From: Muricauda sp. MAR_2010_75
GTDB lineage: Bacteria; Bacteroidota; Bacteroidia; Flavobacteriales; Flavobacteriaceae
NCBI RefSeq assembly: GCF_000745185.1
Contig: NZ_JQNJ01000001.1
Coordinates: 1,077,501-1,141,500 of the forward strand
Length of the DNA: 64,000 bases
Direction: 5' to 3'
Made by a program: the position numbers and the translations under genes. This document shows positions 27,687-37,311 of this stretch, one piece after another. Below the pieces are notes generated by a model. It did no database searches. It was not told the DNA's origin and saw nothing but the letters and a program-made list of their open reading frames with translations. Every line of letters begins with the position of its first letter. The stretch's first letter is position 1.

Positions 27687-28295
27687 TTCCAAAGCGGGTT
27701 TTAATTGCTTGGCGTATTTTCTGATGACTTCCTTGTCAAATTTTGGTTCTTCATTGATTCTACCCAAAAAGGTCACTTCAGATTTTTTCAAAATAATGTC
27801 CTCGGTTGTCGGGTGCTCATAGCCACTAAAAATTATACCTACTTTCACTTTCTTTTCCTGCAATTTTTCCAAGGTCAAAAGCGTATGGTTGATGCTTCCC
27901 AAATAATGACGGGACACCACAATTACTTTGTAATTGGGTTGGATAAGGTCAAAAATGGTATCTGTATCGTTCAAGGGCACCAACAACCCGCCCGCTCCTT
28001 CAATAACCAAATGGTTTTCGGTTTTTGGAGGTATAATCTTGTCCATATCAATCGTAATCCCATCAATATCCGCAGCGGCATGAGGGCTCATTGGCGTTTT
28101 TAAAGCGTAGCTGTTAGGATGAATAATGGTTTTATCGTTGGAAATAAGGGACTCTATTTTGTGACTGTCCGAATTGTCCAAATCGCCTGCCTGAATGGGT
28201 TTCCAATAATCCGCTTCTAGAGCTTCCACCACAATGGCGGACGCCACCGTTTTACCTACTTCCGTTGAAATTCCCGTAATAAATAGTTGCTTCAT
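27678..28295 (-). CDS. bioD: Dethiobiotin synthetase BioD
   Basis: ATP-dependent carboxylation of DAPA to dethiobiotin. The P-loop is GISTEVGKTVAS at the N-terminus; VIEGAGGLLVPLN is the second substrate-binding loop. 205 aa, normal. The start overlaps the upstream DUF2007 gene stop (ATGA), so translation is coupled. Confidence 0.95.
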   Translation of the reverse strand: MKQLFITGISTEVGKTVASAIVVEALEADYWKPIQAGDLDNSDSHKIESLISNDKTIIHPNSYALKTPMSPHAAADIDGITIDMDKIIPPKTENHLVIEGAGGLLVPLNDTDTIFDLIQPNYKVIVVSRHYLGSINHTLLTLEKLQEKKVKVGIIFSGYEHPTTEDIILKKSEVTFLGRINEEPKFDKEVIRKYAKQLKPALESF

Positions 28296-28681
28296 TTAGC
28301 TGGTCGAGATATGAAGTTGCACTGCATACATTTGTACTTGGTTGGCTCAAAAAATGGAAATAGCTTATGAAAAATATTGTTCCTGGAATAATAGATTTCG
28401 GACTTGGTCGCCTTGCAATTGGGACACACTATGGGTTTGCCTTGGTGGTCGGTGGCATAGTTTCTTACCTCATCGTAGATTTCCTTGGCTCTTTCCTTGT
28501 CTGAAGAATAGACCTGAAGTTTTACTCCTCCAATGGCAGAACTGATCAACGGATCGGTATTAATGGTGGCTTCATCCCTAAGAAAAACACTAATTCCTTC
28601 AGATTCCAGTTTTCCCTTGATGATCTGTACATCGGCGGGAAACTCAAAAGTAGCCAAGGTATAGAATTTAGGTTCTTTCAT
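28292..28681 (-). CDS. DUF2007 protein with zinc-ribbon-like tail
   Basis: A 129-residue protein embedded in the biotin operon. The start at 28681 (MKEPKFYTLATFEFPAD) overlaps the bioF stop by four bases (ATGA); the longer frame is a shadow of bioF. Residues 5-75 are a DUF2007 domain (ADVQIIKGKLESEGISVFL, GGVKLQVYSSD), a fold proposed to act as a signal-transducing or binding module. The tail has two CxxC pairs (VCPNCKATK; KCMQCNF), so it may bind zinc. Tight coupling on both sides suggests a biotin-related role, which is inference. Confidence 0.82.
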   Translation of the reverse strand: MKEPKFYTLATFEFPADVQIIKGKLESEGISVFLRDEATINTDPLISSAIGGVKLQVYSSDKERAKEIYDEVRNYATDHQGKPIVCPNCKATKSEIYYSRNNIFHKLFPFFEPTKYKCMQCNFISRPAK

Positions 28682-29829
28682 TCCATTACATTTTTTAATA
28701 ACAACAAAACTCGTGATATTTCCTCTTTTGTATTGAAGGCGTGTACACAAAATCGCAAGCGCTCTTCTCCTTCTTTAACGGTTGGGGATAGAATGGGCCT
28801 TACATCAAAACCCTCGTGCTGTAATTGGGCAGCTATTGACTTTACCTTTGCATTACCGGAAATAATAGCACATTGAATGGCTGAATTGCTTTCAATAAAT
28901 ACATCAACCATCCCCAACTGCTCCACATTCGTTTTAAAATAGTCGATATTCTGCTGAAGTAATTTACATGGTTCCAAGCCAAAATCCCTTAGGTAATGGT
29001 ACGAAACCAATAGGGCCGCAACGGAATGGGGCGGTAATGCCGTGGTATAGATTAAGCTTCGGGCAAAATTGACCAAGTAGTTTTTAAGTGCTTCGCTCCC
29101 TAAAATGGCCGCTCCGTGATATCCCAAAGCTTTTCCGAATGTTATGATACGAGCAAAAACCTGCTCTTCCAATCCCAGTTGGCACGTTAAATCCTTTCCT
29201 TTTCCATAAATTCCAGTGGCATGGGCCTCGTCCACAATTAAATGACAGCCATTCTCAATACAAAAATTGGCCAAAGCCACTAAATCGGGTGAATCGCCAT
29301 CCATGGAAAAAATGGATTCGGTAACTACATACAATTCCAAATCACTTCTCGACTGCGCTCGATGTGACACCAGCTTTTCTTCTAAGCTTTCCAAATTGTT
29401 ATGCGTGAACTTATAGCTCTTGGCATGGCTCATTTGGAGGCCATCCCGAATACTGGCATGGACCAATTCATCATAAAAAATGATGTCCCCGCGTTGTGGT
29501 ACCGAAGAAAAAAAACCAACATTCGCATCATACCCAGAATTGAACACCAAAGCTGCTTCGGCTTTGTGGTAACTTTTCAAAAAATTTTCTAATTCTGTAT
29601 ATAAAGGATGGTTTCCCGTGAGTAACCTGGACCCTGTAGCTCCGTTTCTTTGAGGTTTTATTTTGAGAAAATTGGAGGTCTCTTCGGACAGATTTTCATT
29701 TCGGGCAAAGCCCAAATAATCATTTGAGGAAAAATCTACCAGTCCATCTACGGAAGATAAGCTTCGCATGGCGTCGTTCACCAGTCGTTCAGACAGCTTA
29801 TGTGACAACTTTTTGGGTAATTTCTCCAT
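28678..29829 (-). CDS. bioF: 8-amino-7-oxononanoate synthase BioF
   Basis: PLP enzyme condensing pimeloyl thioester with alanine, first dedicated ring-assembly step. It has VDEAHATGIYGKGKDL and the PLP lysine in ITFGKALGYHGAAILGS, with the N-terminal FSSNDYLGFARN. 383 aa, normal. It heads a bioF-DUF2007-bioD unit with four-base overlaps between all three genes. The promoter region contains a palindrome. Confidence 0.95.
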   Translation of the reverse strand: MEKLPKKLSHKLSERLVNDAMRSLSSVDGLVDFSSNDYLGFARNENLSEETSNFLKIKPQRNGATGSRLLTGNHPLYTELENFLKSYHKAEAALVFNSGYDANVGFFSSVPQRGDIIFYDELVHASIRDGLQMSHAKSYKFTHNNLESLEEKLVSHRAQSRSDLELYVVTESIFSMDGDSPDLVALANFCIENGCHLIVDEAHATGIYGKGKDLTCQLGLEEQVFARIITFGKALGYHGAAILGSEALKNYLVNFARSLIYTTALPPHSVAALLVSYHYLRDFGLEPCKLLQQNIDYFKTNVEQLGMVDVFIESNSAIQCAIISGNAKVKSIAAQLQHEGFDVRPILSPTVKEGEERLRFCVHAFNTKEEISRVLLLLKNVME

Positions 29830-29833
29830 ATTA

Positions 29834-29841
29834 CAAATGTA
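29834..29841 (-). promoter_or_regulatory. -7 element of the bioF promoter
   Basis: TACATTTG on the minus strand fits TAnnTTTG, only 5 bases before the bioF ATG, so the transcript would be leaderless or nearly so if it is used. Confidence 0.45.
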
Positions 29842-29846
29842 GCACT

Positions 29847-29864
29847 TACTGTTTTTAAACAGTA
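29847..29864. promoter_or_regulatory. 18-bp palindrome over the bioF promoter, candidate operator
   Basis: TACTGTTTTTAAACAGTA has perfect 8-bp arms around TT. It fills most of the spacer just upstream of the bioF -7 element, a position where a bound repressor would block transcription. It is not the classical BirA box. Confidence 0.45.
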
Positions 29865-29892
29865 TCTTAGTGGTTGATAAACCTTGCTTAAA

Positions 29893-31686
29893 ATGAAATT
29901 TACACTCTCTGTATTTGCACTGTTTTCAACTTTCTTTTTAACAGCGCAAACGAATACTTATACGATCTCATTTGACAATGCCGTACATCATGAAGCCATG
30001 ATTGAGGCTACTTTTCTAGATCTGAAAATGGATACGGTTTCTTTTCGGATGAGCAGAACCTCTCCAGGAAGATATGCCCTACACGAGTTTGCCAAAAATG
30101 TATACGGTTTTAAAGCAATGGACAGTAAAGGGAATCCCTTAAAAATACATCGTCCAAATCCATATGAATGGCAGGTAACCGGACATGATGGTGCCATCGA
30201 GATTCAATATATTTTGTTTGCCAATAGAGGAGGCGGAACGTATTCTCAGGTTGATGAAACCCATGCCCACCTTAACATTCCTGCAACCTTTATGTTTTCA
30301 CCTGAGCTGAGCCAGCGTAAGATTGAAGTGACCTTTGATGTTCGAGAAGATCTCAACTGGAAGGTGGCCACCCAATTGCCATTGGTTTCTGGAACCACCT
30401 ATTCGGCTCCAAACTTGTATTATTTTATGGACAGCCCTACGGAAATCAGTGATTATACGCTACGGTCTTTTCAGGTTGATGGTAAAACCATTCAATTGGT
30501 GTTGCACCACAATGGTACAGATGAAGAAGCTGACATCTATTTTGAAAAAGTAAAAAAAGTGGTGTTGGCCGAAAAAGAGGTGTATGGGGATTTCCCCGAT
30601 TTTGATTATGACACCTATACCTTTTTGGCCTGTTATATTCCGAATGCTTCAGGGGATGGGATGGAACACAGAAATTCCACCATTCTGACTAGCACACGAA
30701 GTTTGGCAGATGGTGGAATGGAGCGGAACATTGGTACGGTTTCCCATGAATTTTTCCATTCATGGAATGTGGAGCGCATGCGGCCCAAATCTTTGGAACC
30801 TTTTGATTTTGAAGCTGCCAATATGAGTGGAGAACTTTGGTTTGCGGAGGGGTTCACAAGCTACTATACCAACCTCATTCTATGCCGGGCTGGTCTCATT
30901 TCGCCCAAGGAATATGTGGAAGGACTTGCAGGCACCTTCAATTATGTTTGGAATTCGCCGGCCCGTCAGTTTTTCAACCCTATTGAAATGAGCTATCAGG
31001 CTCCCTTTGTGGATGCCGCCACTTCGGTAGATCCCGTGAATCGGGAAAACACATTTATATCGTATTACTCCTACGGAAGTGTCTTGGGATTGGCCTTGGA
31101 TCTTTCCTTACGCCAAAATGGGCTCAACTTGGATGATTTTATGAAAATGGCCTATGAGAAATTCGGGGAAACAGAACATCCATATGCGGTTGAGGGCTTA
31201 CACCAGACCTTAAACCAATACGCAGGCGAAAAATTCGGTGATACTTTTTTCAATTCCTATATCTACAAAAGTGAAATGCCGGATTATGGGCCACTGTTTG
31301 AATCTGTGGGTGTGGTGCTTTCCCAGAGCAACGAAATTCCTTATTTCGGTCCTTATGTTGAAATCAATACAGGTGGTACAGCAACCATTTTGGGCAATCC
31401 CACTATGGAAAGCCCGGCTTATGTGGCCGGATTGGATAAGGGCGATGTGATTACAACCATCAATGGTCTTTCCTTTTCAAAGCAGCAGGAATTTGACGAA
31501 TATCTGAAACAGTTCGAGGTTGGGGATAATTTAAAAATCGATTTTACCCGTTACGAAAAACCAATGACCACGACCTTGACCCTTGGCCTCAATCCAGATT
31601 ACTCCATGCATTTGATGGAAGATGTAGAGCAAACCCCAGCAGCCCAAATGTTGGAGCAACGTAAGGCTTGGCTCAAAAGCGAATAA
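29893..31686 (+). CDS. M61 family (glycyl aminopeptidase-like) metallopeptidase with PDZ domain
   Basis: Secreted peptidase, 597 aa. The start at 29893 (MKFTLSVFALFSTFFLTAQ) gives a good signal peptide. An N-terminal beta domain is followed by the zinc motif HEFFH in TVSHEFFHSWNVERMRPKSL and the third ligand region LWFAEGFTSYY, then a C-terminal PDZ domain (about 490-580: SPAYVAGLDKGDVITTINGL). Family members cleave N-terminal Gly or Ala. Its stop codon is directly followed by the next start. Confidence 0.92.
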   Translation: MKFTLSVFALFSTFFLTAQTNTYTISFDNAVHHEAMIEATFLDLKMDTVSFRMSRTSPGRYALHEFAKNVYGFKAMDSKGNPLKIHRPNPYEWQVTGHDGAIEIQYILFANRGGGTYSQVDETHAHLNIPATFMFSPELSQRKIEVTFDVREDLNWKVATQLPLVSGTTYSAPNLYYFMDSPTEISDYTLRSFQVDGKTIQLVLHHNGTDEEADIYFEKVKKVVLAEKEVYGDFPDFDYDTYTFLACYIPNASGDGMEHRNSTILTSTRSLADGGMERNIGTVSHEFFHSWNVERMRPKSLEPFDFEAANMSGELWFAEGFTSYYTNLILCRAGLISPKEYVEGLAGTFNYVWNSPARQFFNPIEMSYQAPFVDAATSVDPVNRENTFISYYSYGSVLGLALDLSLRQNGLNLDDFMKMAYEKFGETEHPYAVEGLHQTLNQYAGEKFGDTFFNSYIYKSEMPDYGPLFESVGVVLSQSNEIPYFGPYVEINTGGTATILGNPTMESPAYVAGLDKGDVITTINGLSFSKQQEFDEYLKQFEVGDNLKIDFTRYEKPMTTTLTLGLNPDYSMHLMEDVEQTPAAQMLEQRKAWLKSE

Positions 31687-32217
31687 ATGATTTACTACAA
31701 ACAAGCCTCCAGCGAGCAAGAATTGGAACAGATTCTTGAGCTACAACAAGAGAACCTCATCAAAAGTCTATCTTCTGAAGATTGGGAAAAAGAGGGTTTT
31801 TTAACGGTTGAGCATTCCATGGAAATTCTAAAGGCCATGAATGATAAATGCGGGCACATTATTGCTGTTGAAAATGGCGGTGTGATAGGGTATGCGTTGT
31901 GCATGCATCCTGTTTTTGCCGATTCCATTGATGTGTTACGGCCCATGTTCATCGAAATAAACAAAGTAATACAACATGCGAACAATTATATGGTCATGGG
32001 GCAAATTTGTGTGGCCAAAAGCCATAGGGGCAAGGGCGTTTTCAGAAATCTCTATCTTACCATGAAAAATAGACTGCCAGAGGGATTTGATAAGATCATC
32101 ACTGAGGTGGATGGAAAAAATAAAAGGTCACTTGCAGCACATGCAGCTGTGGGGTTTAAAACCTTAAAAATTTATCCTTCTGGAGAAAAAGAGTGGCACC
32201 TTATTATTTTGGAATAA
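31687..32217 (+). CDS. GNAT family N-acetyltransferase
   Basis: A 176-residue acyl-CoA-dependent acetyltransferase. Motif A (QICVAKSHRGKGVFRNLYLTM, acetyl-CoA pyrophosphate loop HRGKGV) and the following AAHAAVGFKTLKIY are clear. The ATG at 31687 follows the M61 stop without a gap, so the two are cotranscribed. Substrate unknown. A terminator begins at its stop codon. Confidence 0.87.
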   Translation: MIYYKQASSEQELEQILELQQENLIKSLSSEDWEKEGFLTVEHSMEILKAMNDKCGHIIAVENGGVIGYALCMHPVFADSIDVLRPMFIEINKVIQHANNYMVMGQICVAKSHRGKGVFRNLYLTMKNRLPEGFDKIITEVDGKNKRSLAAHAAVGFKTLKIYPSGEKEWHLIILE

Positions 32218-32244
32218 AAAAGCCGCTCAATTGAGCGGCTTTTC
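32216..32244 (+). terminator. Bidirectional terminator between GNAT gene and atpC
   Basis: AAAAGCCGCTC-AATT-GAGCGGCTTTT, a perfect stem flanked by A and T runs, serves both convergent units. Confidence 0.88.
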
Positions 32245-32264
32245 TGCGTATGAATTCATTTATT

Positions 32265-32543
32265 TTAATCGGCTAGGACAATTATTTTATTGTCCTTCAT
32301 TTCCACGGTACCACTGGCAATGGGAAGTATGGTCTCCCCATCATTTCCTTTGGAAAATTTGTTTTCAAAGGCCTCATCAATGGTAATGTTACCCTTGACC
32401 TTTACTTTTCCCTCTTGCAGTAATGAAACTATGGGGGCATGATTTTCCAACATTTGAAACTCCCCGTTAACACCAGGTACAGTAACTGAGGTTACTTCTC
32501 CGGCAAACAAAGTGGCTTCTGGTGATACTATTTCTAAATACAT
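32265..32543 (-). CDS. atpC: ATP synthase F1 epsilon subunit
   Basis: Central-stalk subunit of F1F0 ATP synthase. MYLEIVSPEATLFAGEVTSV and GEFQMLENHAPIVSLL are the N-terminal beta-barrel signature. At 92 aa it lacks the long C-terminal helical domain of the E. coli protein (about 138 aa), normal for Bacteroidota. Encoded 76 bases after atpD. Confidence 0.95.
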   Translation of the reverse strand: MYLEIVSPEATLFAGEVTSVTVPGVNGEFQMLENHAPIVSLLQEGKVKVKGNITIDEAFENKFSKGNDGETILPIASGTVEMKDNKIIVLAD

Positions 32544-32619
32544 ATTTCTTAGTATTGAGAAGTGAGATATAAGTATTGAGCTAAATCTAACTACTCAATA
32601 CCAGATTCTCAATTCTGTT

Positions 32620-34221
<1,602 letters not shown>

Positions 34222-34236
34222 TTAGCTTTTTTTTAA

Positions 34237-34268
34237 AAGAAAAAAGGCGTTGGAAAATCCAACGCCTA
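34237..34268 (-). terminator. Rho-independent terminator of the TonB receptor
   Basis: On the minus strand GGCGTTGGA pairs with TCCAACGCC, followed by a T-rich run, 24 bases past the receptor stop. Confidence 0.85.
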
Positions 34269-34291
34269 TTCTTTTTTTAATTTACTCCCAT

Positions 34292-37054
34292 TTAGGGGTT
34301 TATGGTCCAAGACAGATAATAAATGGAGCCGATGTTCCCCGTACCGATTGCAGTGTAGTATTCATCGCCCAAAATGTTGGATCCCCCTACCTTAAATATG
34401 GATTTTATGCTTGGAACAGCATAGTTGATCTGCGCGTCCAATACAGTAAACGCAGGAATTTGTCCGTCGGCAAAGGAAGCTTCCCAGAAATAGCTATCGC
34501 TCCATCTATAGTTTACATTGAAACCAAAGTTCTCGAAAAGGGCGGTGTTTCCAAAGTGGGCTTTCACCTTATGCTTTGGTGTGTTGAAGTTTGTTCTAAA
34601 ATCCGATAATCTTCCTTCATCAATATCCAAATCGGCGAAGGTATAGTTAACCCCTAAGTCAAAGTTACCCAATTTGGTATCTACTCCTACCGTTGCACCA
34701 TAGGAGTTGACATCCTCATTTGAATTGGTATAGGTTTGGTACACCTGATAATCCCCATTTTGAAGCGCCAACAAAGATAACCCTCCGTCTCCCGCCTCTC
34801 CATAAAATGGAACTGCGGTGGTCGTATTGGCCAAGAAATTCTTGTACTTATTATAGTACCCGCTTAAATCAATGGTGAACTTGCCAACCTGAGCCCTATA
34901 TCCTGCTTCATACGCCGTGATTTCTTCAGGTTGTACCAAAGGTGTCTCCACTGCTTCAGGTGCCCCAGCTTGCAACGAACTGGTGGAATAGGCGTTTTCA
35001 TAGGCAGCACGGCCAACAATTTCTACCGTAGCGGGTTGACCCAAATTGTCTTGGGCGGCTTGACTCACATTGAATGTTCGCACATCCCTATCCAAGTTTG
35101 CCGGGGCAGAACCTACTAGAATAGCACGACCAGCATTTAACCCAATAAATAAATCCTGTGTAGTTGGATTTCTAAAACCTTGTTGAACCGAAACTCTTAG
35201 GTTATGATTTCGCTTTTCACCTAAGGTGTAGGCCACGGAGACCCTTGGCGATAAAAACCCATCAAAGAATTCGTTTTTATCGTACCGAGCCGAACCAGTG
35301 AATTTTAAGCGGTCATCCAAAAATTTCTTCTGAATCTGGGCATAAGCTCCATATTCATTATAGGTAATTGGCCCATCAATATCGGTGAAAATGGTTCCGT
35401 TGGAATTCAATTCATACTCCCTAAAAGAACCTCCTATCTGGATATCGGCCCAATTATCAATCAAATGGGCCAAATTGTAGTTTCCATTCACATGCCGGAA
35501 TTTTGTTTTATCCACAAACTTAGCCCCAGTGGTGAGGTTACCATCATTGGTTACTTTGTTGAAAGCGCTTTGGAATCCAGGTGTTCCAGGCACCAACCTT
35601 CCTGTATCGGCAGCTTGTCTACCAACAATATGCGCTTGTTCAGAAGCTTGTTCGGGTGTAAGCCCACCCTGTTGAATTCCTCCTAGGTATGTTGGGATAT
35701 ATGCCGTTGCATAGTCTGTGAACCATTGCGTATCTGACTTCCAAGATCTATTAATGTTAATTGCCGCAAAGCGTGTATCATAAGCATCTCCAGAGTTTTC
35801 TGAAACGATATATCCTCTAAGGAAAAAATTATCGTTTTTTATCTCCAACTTGTGTTGCTGCATGGTAAAACCTGCAACTGCATATCGGTTGGCCCCTTGA
35901 TAAATAGTTGTACCTCTACCGATCCTACTGTTAAAGATAACCTCTAGGTCATTGCCAAAGGGTCTGTAGTGCAATGCAAAATCTGCTTTAACACTTTCAG
36001 CATTATAATTGGCCAAGTCAGCTTCGTCATATCCAGTTCTTGAAATAACAGCAGACCCAACGGTACCTGTTGGCAATCCGGCAGCGGCATCGAAGTTTAA
36101 TGTCGTTGAAACCTCATCCCCATAAACATTTAATCCATCATAGGCTGGATTGGAACGGTCAGCACCGGGATTGTTTAAATCCACAGTACGGTTGGCATGC
36201 CAGTCTTCACCATTTAGTACCGATAAGTTTGCCTTAACAGCCACTTTATCGCTAAAGGCGTGAGCTGCACGTATGCCAAAATCCTTATAAAAATTGCTTC
36301 CTGCGGCATCTTGTATGGTAACACCTCCCTTGGCATAGGCGCTTATCCCTTGAAAATCAAAAGGGTTCTTACTGGTCATAAACAGTATCCCGTTAAAGGC
36401 ACCTGCACCATACAGGGCCGAAGATGCTCCTGGTAGAATTTCCACACTTTGCACATCCAATTCGGACATACCCACAAGGTTACCCAATACGAAGTTAAGA
36501 CCGGGTGCAGTATTGTCCATACCATCCACCAACTGTAAAAATCGGTTATTGGCAAAAGTGGCAAAACCCCTAGTGTTAATGGATTGAAAGGTTAAACTGT
36601 TGGTGTTGATGTCAACACCTTTTAAATTCTGTAGGCCGCCATAAAATGACTCAGCCGTAGTGTTCTTAATTTCCCTTAATCCAAATCTTTCTACGGAAAC
36701 AGGAGACTCAAAAATACGCTCTGGGGTTCTTGAAGCAGAGATCACAATCTCGTCCAACAGGGTGTTGGCTTCCGATAGGGTTATGGAAAGTGTTTGGTTG
36801 TTAGAAGTGACATTGGCCACAAAATCTGAAAATCCAATACTGGTAAATCGAAGTTGGAATGGGGGTTCTTCCGAAGTATTGAAGGTGAAATTTCCATCAA
36901 AGTCAGTGGTGGTTCCTTCTGCTTTTCCCACCAAAACTACATTGGCCCCTGGTATGGGCTCATTGTTATCATCAACTACCTTTCCCTGTACGGTTGTTTG
37001 AGCATAGGATACAACTCCAAACATCATTAGGGAAATGAATAAAAGTCTTCTCAT
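34292..37054 (-). CDS. TonB-dependent receptor with carboxypeptidase-regulatory-like domain
   Basis: Outer-membrane TonB-gated transporter, 920 aa. Signal peptide MRRLLFISLMMFGVVSYAQ, then a CarboxypepD_reg-like domain (VQGKVVDDNNEPIPGANVVL). The plug carries LDEIVISASRTPERIFESPV and VEILPGASSALYGAGAFNGI; the barrel follows. No SusD partner is adjacent. The cargo is not evident. The leader region contains a 16-bp perfect palindrome. Before the mobile element entered, this gene lay directly downstream of glmS, separated by the glmS terminator. Confidence 0.9.
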   Translation of the reverse strand: MRRLLFISLMMFGVVSYAQTTVQGKVVDDNNEPIPGANVVLVGKAEGTTTDFDGNFTFNTSEEPPFQLRFTSIGFSDFVANVTSNNQTLSITLSEANTLLDEIVISASRTPERIFESPVSVERFGLREIKNTTAESFYGGLQNLKGVDINTNSLTFQSINTRGFATFANNRFLQLVDGMDNTAPGLNFVLGNLVGMSELDVQSVEILPGASSALYGAGAFNGILFMTSKNPFDFQGISAYAKGGVTIQDAAGSNFYKDFGIRAAHAFSDKVAVKANLSVLNGEDWHANRTVDLNNPGADRSNPAYDGLNVYGDEVSTTLNFDAAAGLPTGTVGSAVISRTGYDEADLANYNAESVKADFALHYRPFGNDLEVIFNSRIGRGTTIYQGANRYAVAGFTMQQHKLEIKNDNFFLRGYIVSENSGDAYDTRFAAININRSWKSDTQWFTDYATAYIPTYLGGIQQGGLTPEQASEQAHIVGRQAADTGRLVPGTPGFQSAFNKVTNDGNLTTGAKFVDKTKFRHVNGNYNLAHLIDNWADIQIGGSFREYELNSNGTIFTDIDGPITYNEYGAYAQIQKKFLDDRLKFTGSARYDKNEFFDGFLSPRVSVAYTLGEKRNHNLRVSVQQGFRNPTTQDLFIGLNAGRAILVGSAPANLDRDVRTFNVSQAAQDNLGQPATVEIVGRAAYENAYSTSSLQAGAPEAVETPLVQPEEITAYEAGYRAQVGKFTIDLSGYYNKYKNFLANTTTAVPFYGEAGDGGLSLLALQNGDYQVYQTYTNSNEDVNSYGATVGVDTKLGNFDLGVNYTFADLDIDEGRLSDFRTNFNTPKHKVKAHFGNTALFENFGFNVNYRWSDSYFWEASFADGQIPAFTVLDAQINYAVPSIKSIFKVGGSNILGDEYYTAIGTGNIGSIYYLSWTINP

Positions 37055-37152
37055 CAGCTTTGAATTAGAATTAAATTAGAATTAAGTATCTGTTAAGCAA
37101 TGGTCGTGGAAGATACATTTTTTTTCATTTGATTTCCACAAATATGAAAAAA

Positions 37153-37168
37153 ATTATGCATGCATAAT
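37153..37168. promoter_or_regulatory. 16-bp perfect palindrome upstream of the TonB receptor
   Basis: ATTATGCATGCATAAT lies 99-114 bases before the receptor start codon in AT-rich DNA. Likely operator for a dimeric regulator; identity unknown. Confidence 0.4.
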
Positions 37169-37210
37169 ACTTTTTTCACAAAAAATATAGAGCAAATATG
37201 TCTATTTCAT

Positions 37211-37237
37211 AAAAAAAGCACCCAATTGGGTGCCTTT
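37211..37237 (-). terminator. Original glmS terminator, now left of the mobile element
   Basis: On the minus strand AAAGGCACCC-AATT-GGGTGC is followed by seven T residues. It would lie about 30 bases after the glmS stop if the element were removed; it now has no gene directly in front of it except the recombinase locus far upstream. Confidence 0.82.
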
Positions 37238-37263
37238 CTATAGTAATTCAATAATCTGAAAAG

Positions 37264-37280
37264 TTACTCCACGGTAACTG
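37264..37280 (-). other. Left attachment site of the element (att core copy 1)
   Basis: TTACTCCACGGTAACTG; read on the minus strand it ends with codons for VTVE and a TAA stop, a remnant of the glmS 3' end. It matches the right copy at 46891-46907 in 13 of 17 bases. The block TCCAC (37268-37272) is the most likely crossover region. Confidence 0.75.
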
Positions 37281-37311
37281 TTTATTATTCTGTGTATGTT
37301 ATTCTTACCCC
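37279..37311. repeat. Left terminal inverted repeat arm
   Basis: TGTTTATTATTCT (37279-37291) and TTATTCTTACCCC (37299-37311). Together they match the right-end arm TGTTTATTATCCTTACCCC in inverted orientation, but with TTATTCT duplicated and a short spacer here. Confidence 0.6.

Noticed and set aside
32220..32240. Palindrome GAGCGGC / GCCGCTC near 32230 as an operator
   Set aside because: It is the stem of a bidirectional terminator with flanking A and T runs.
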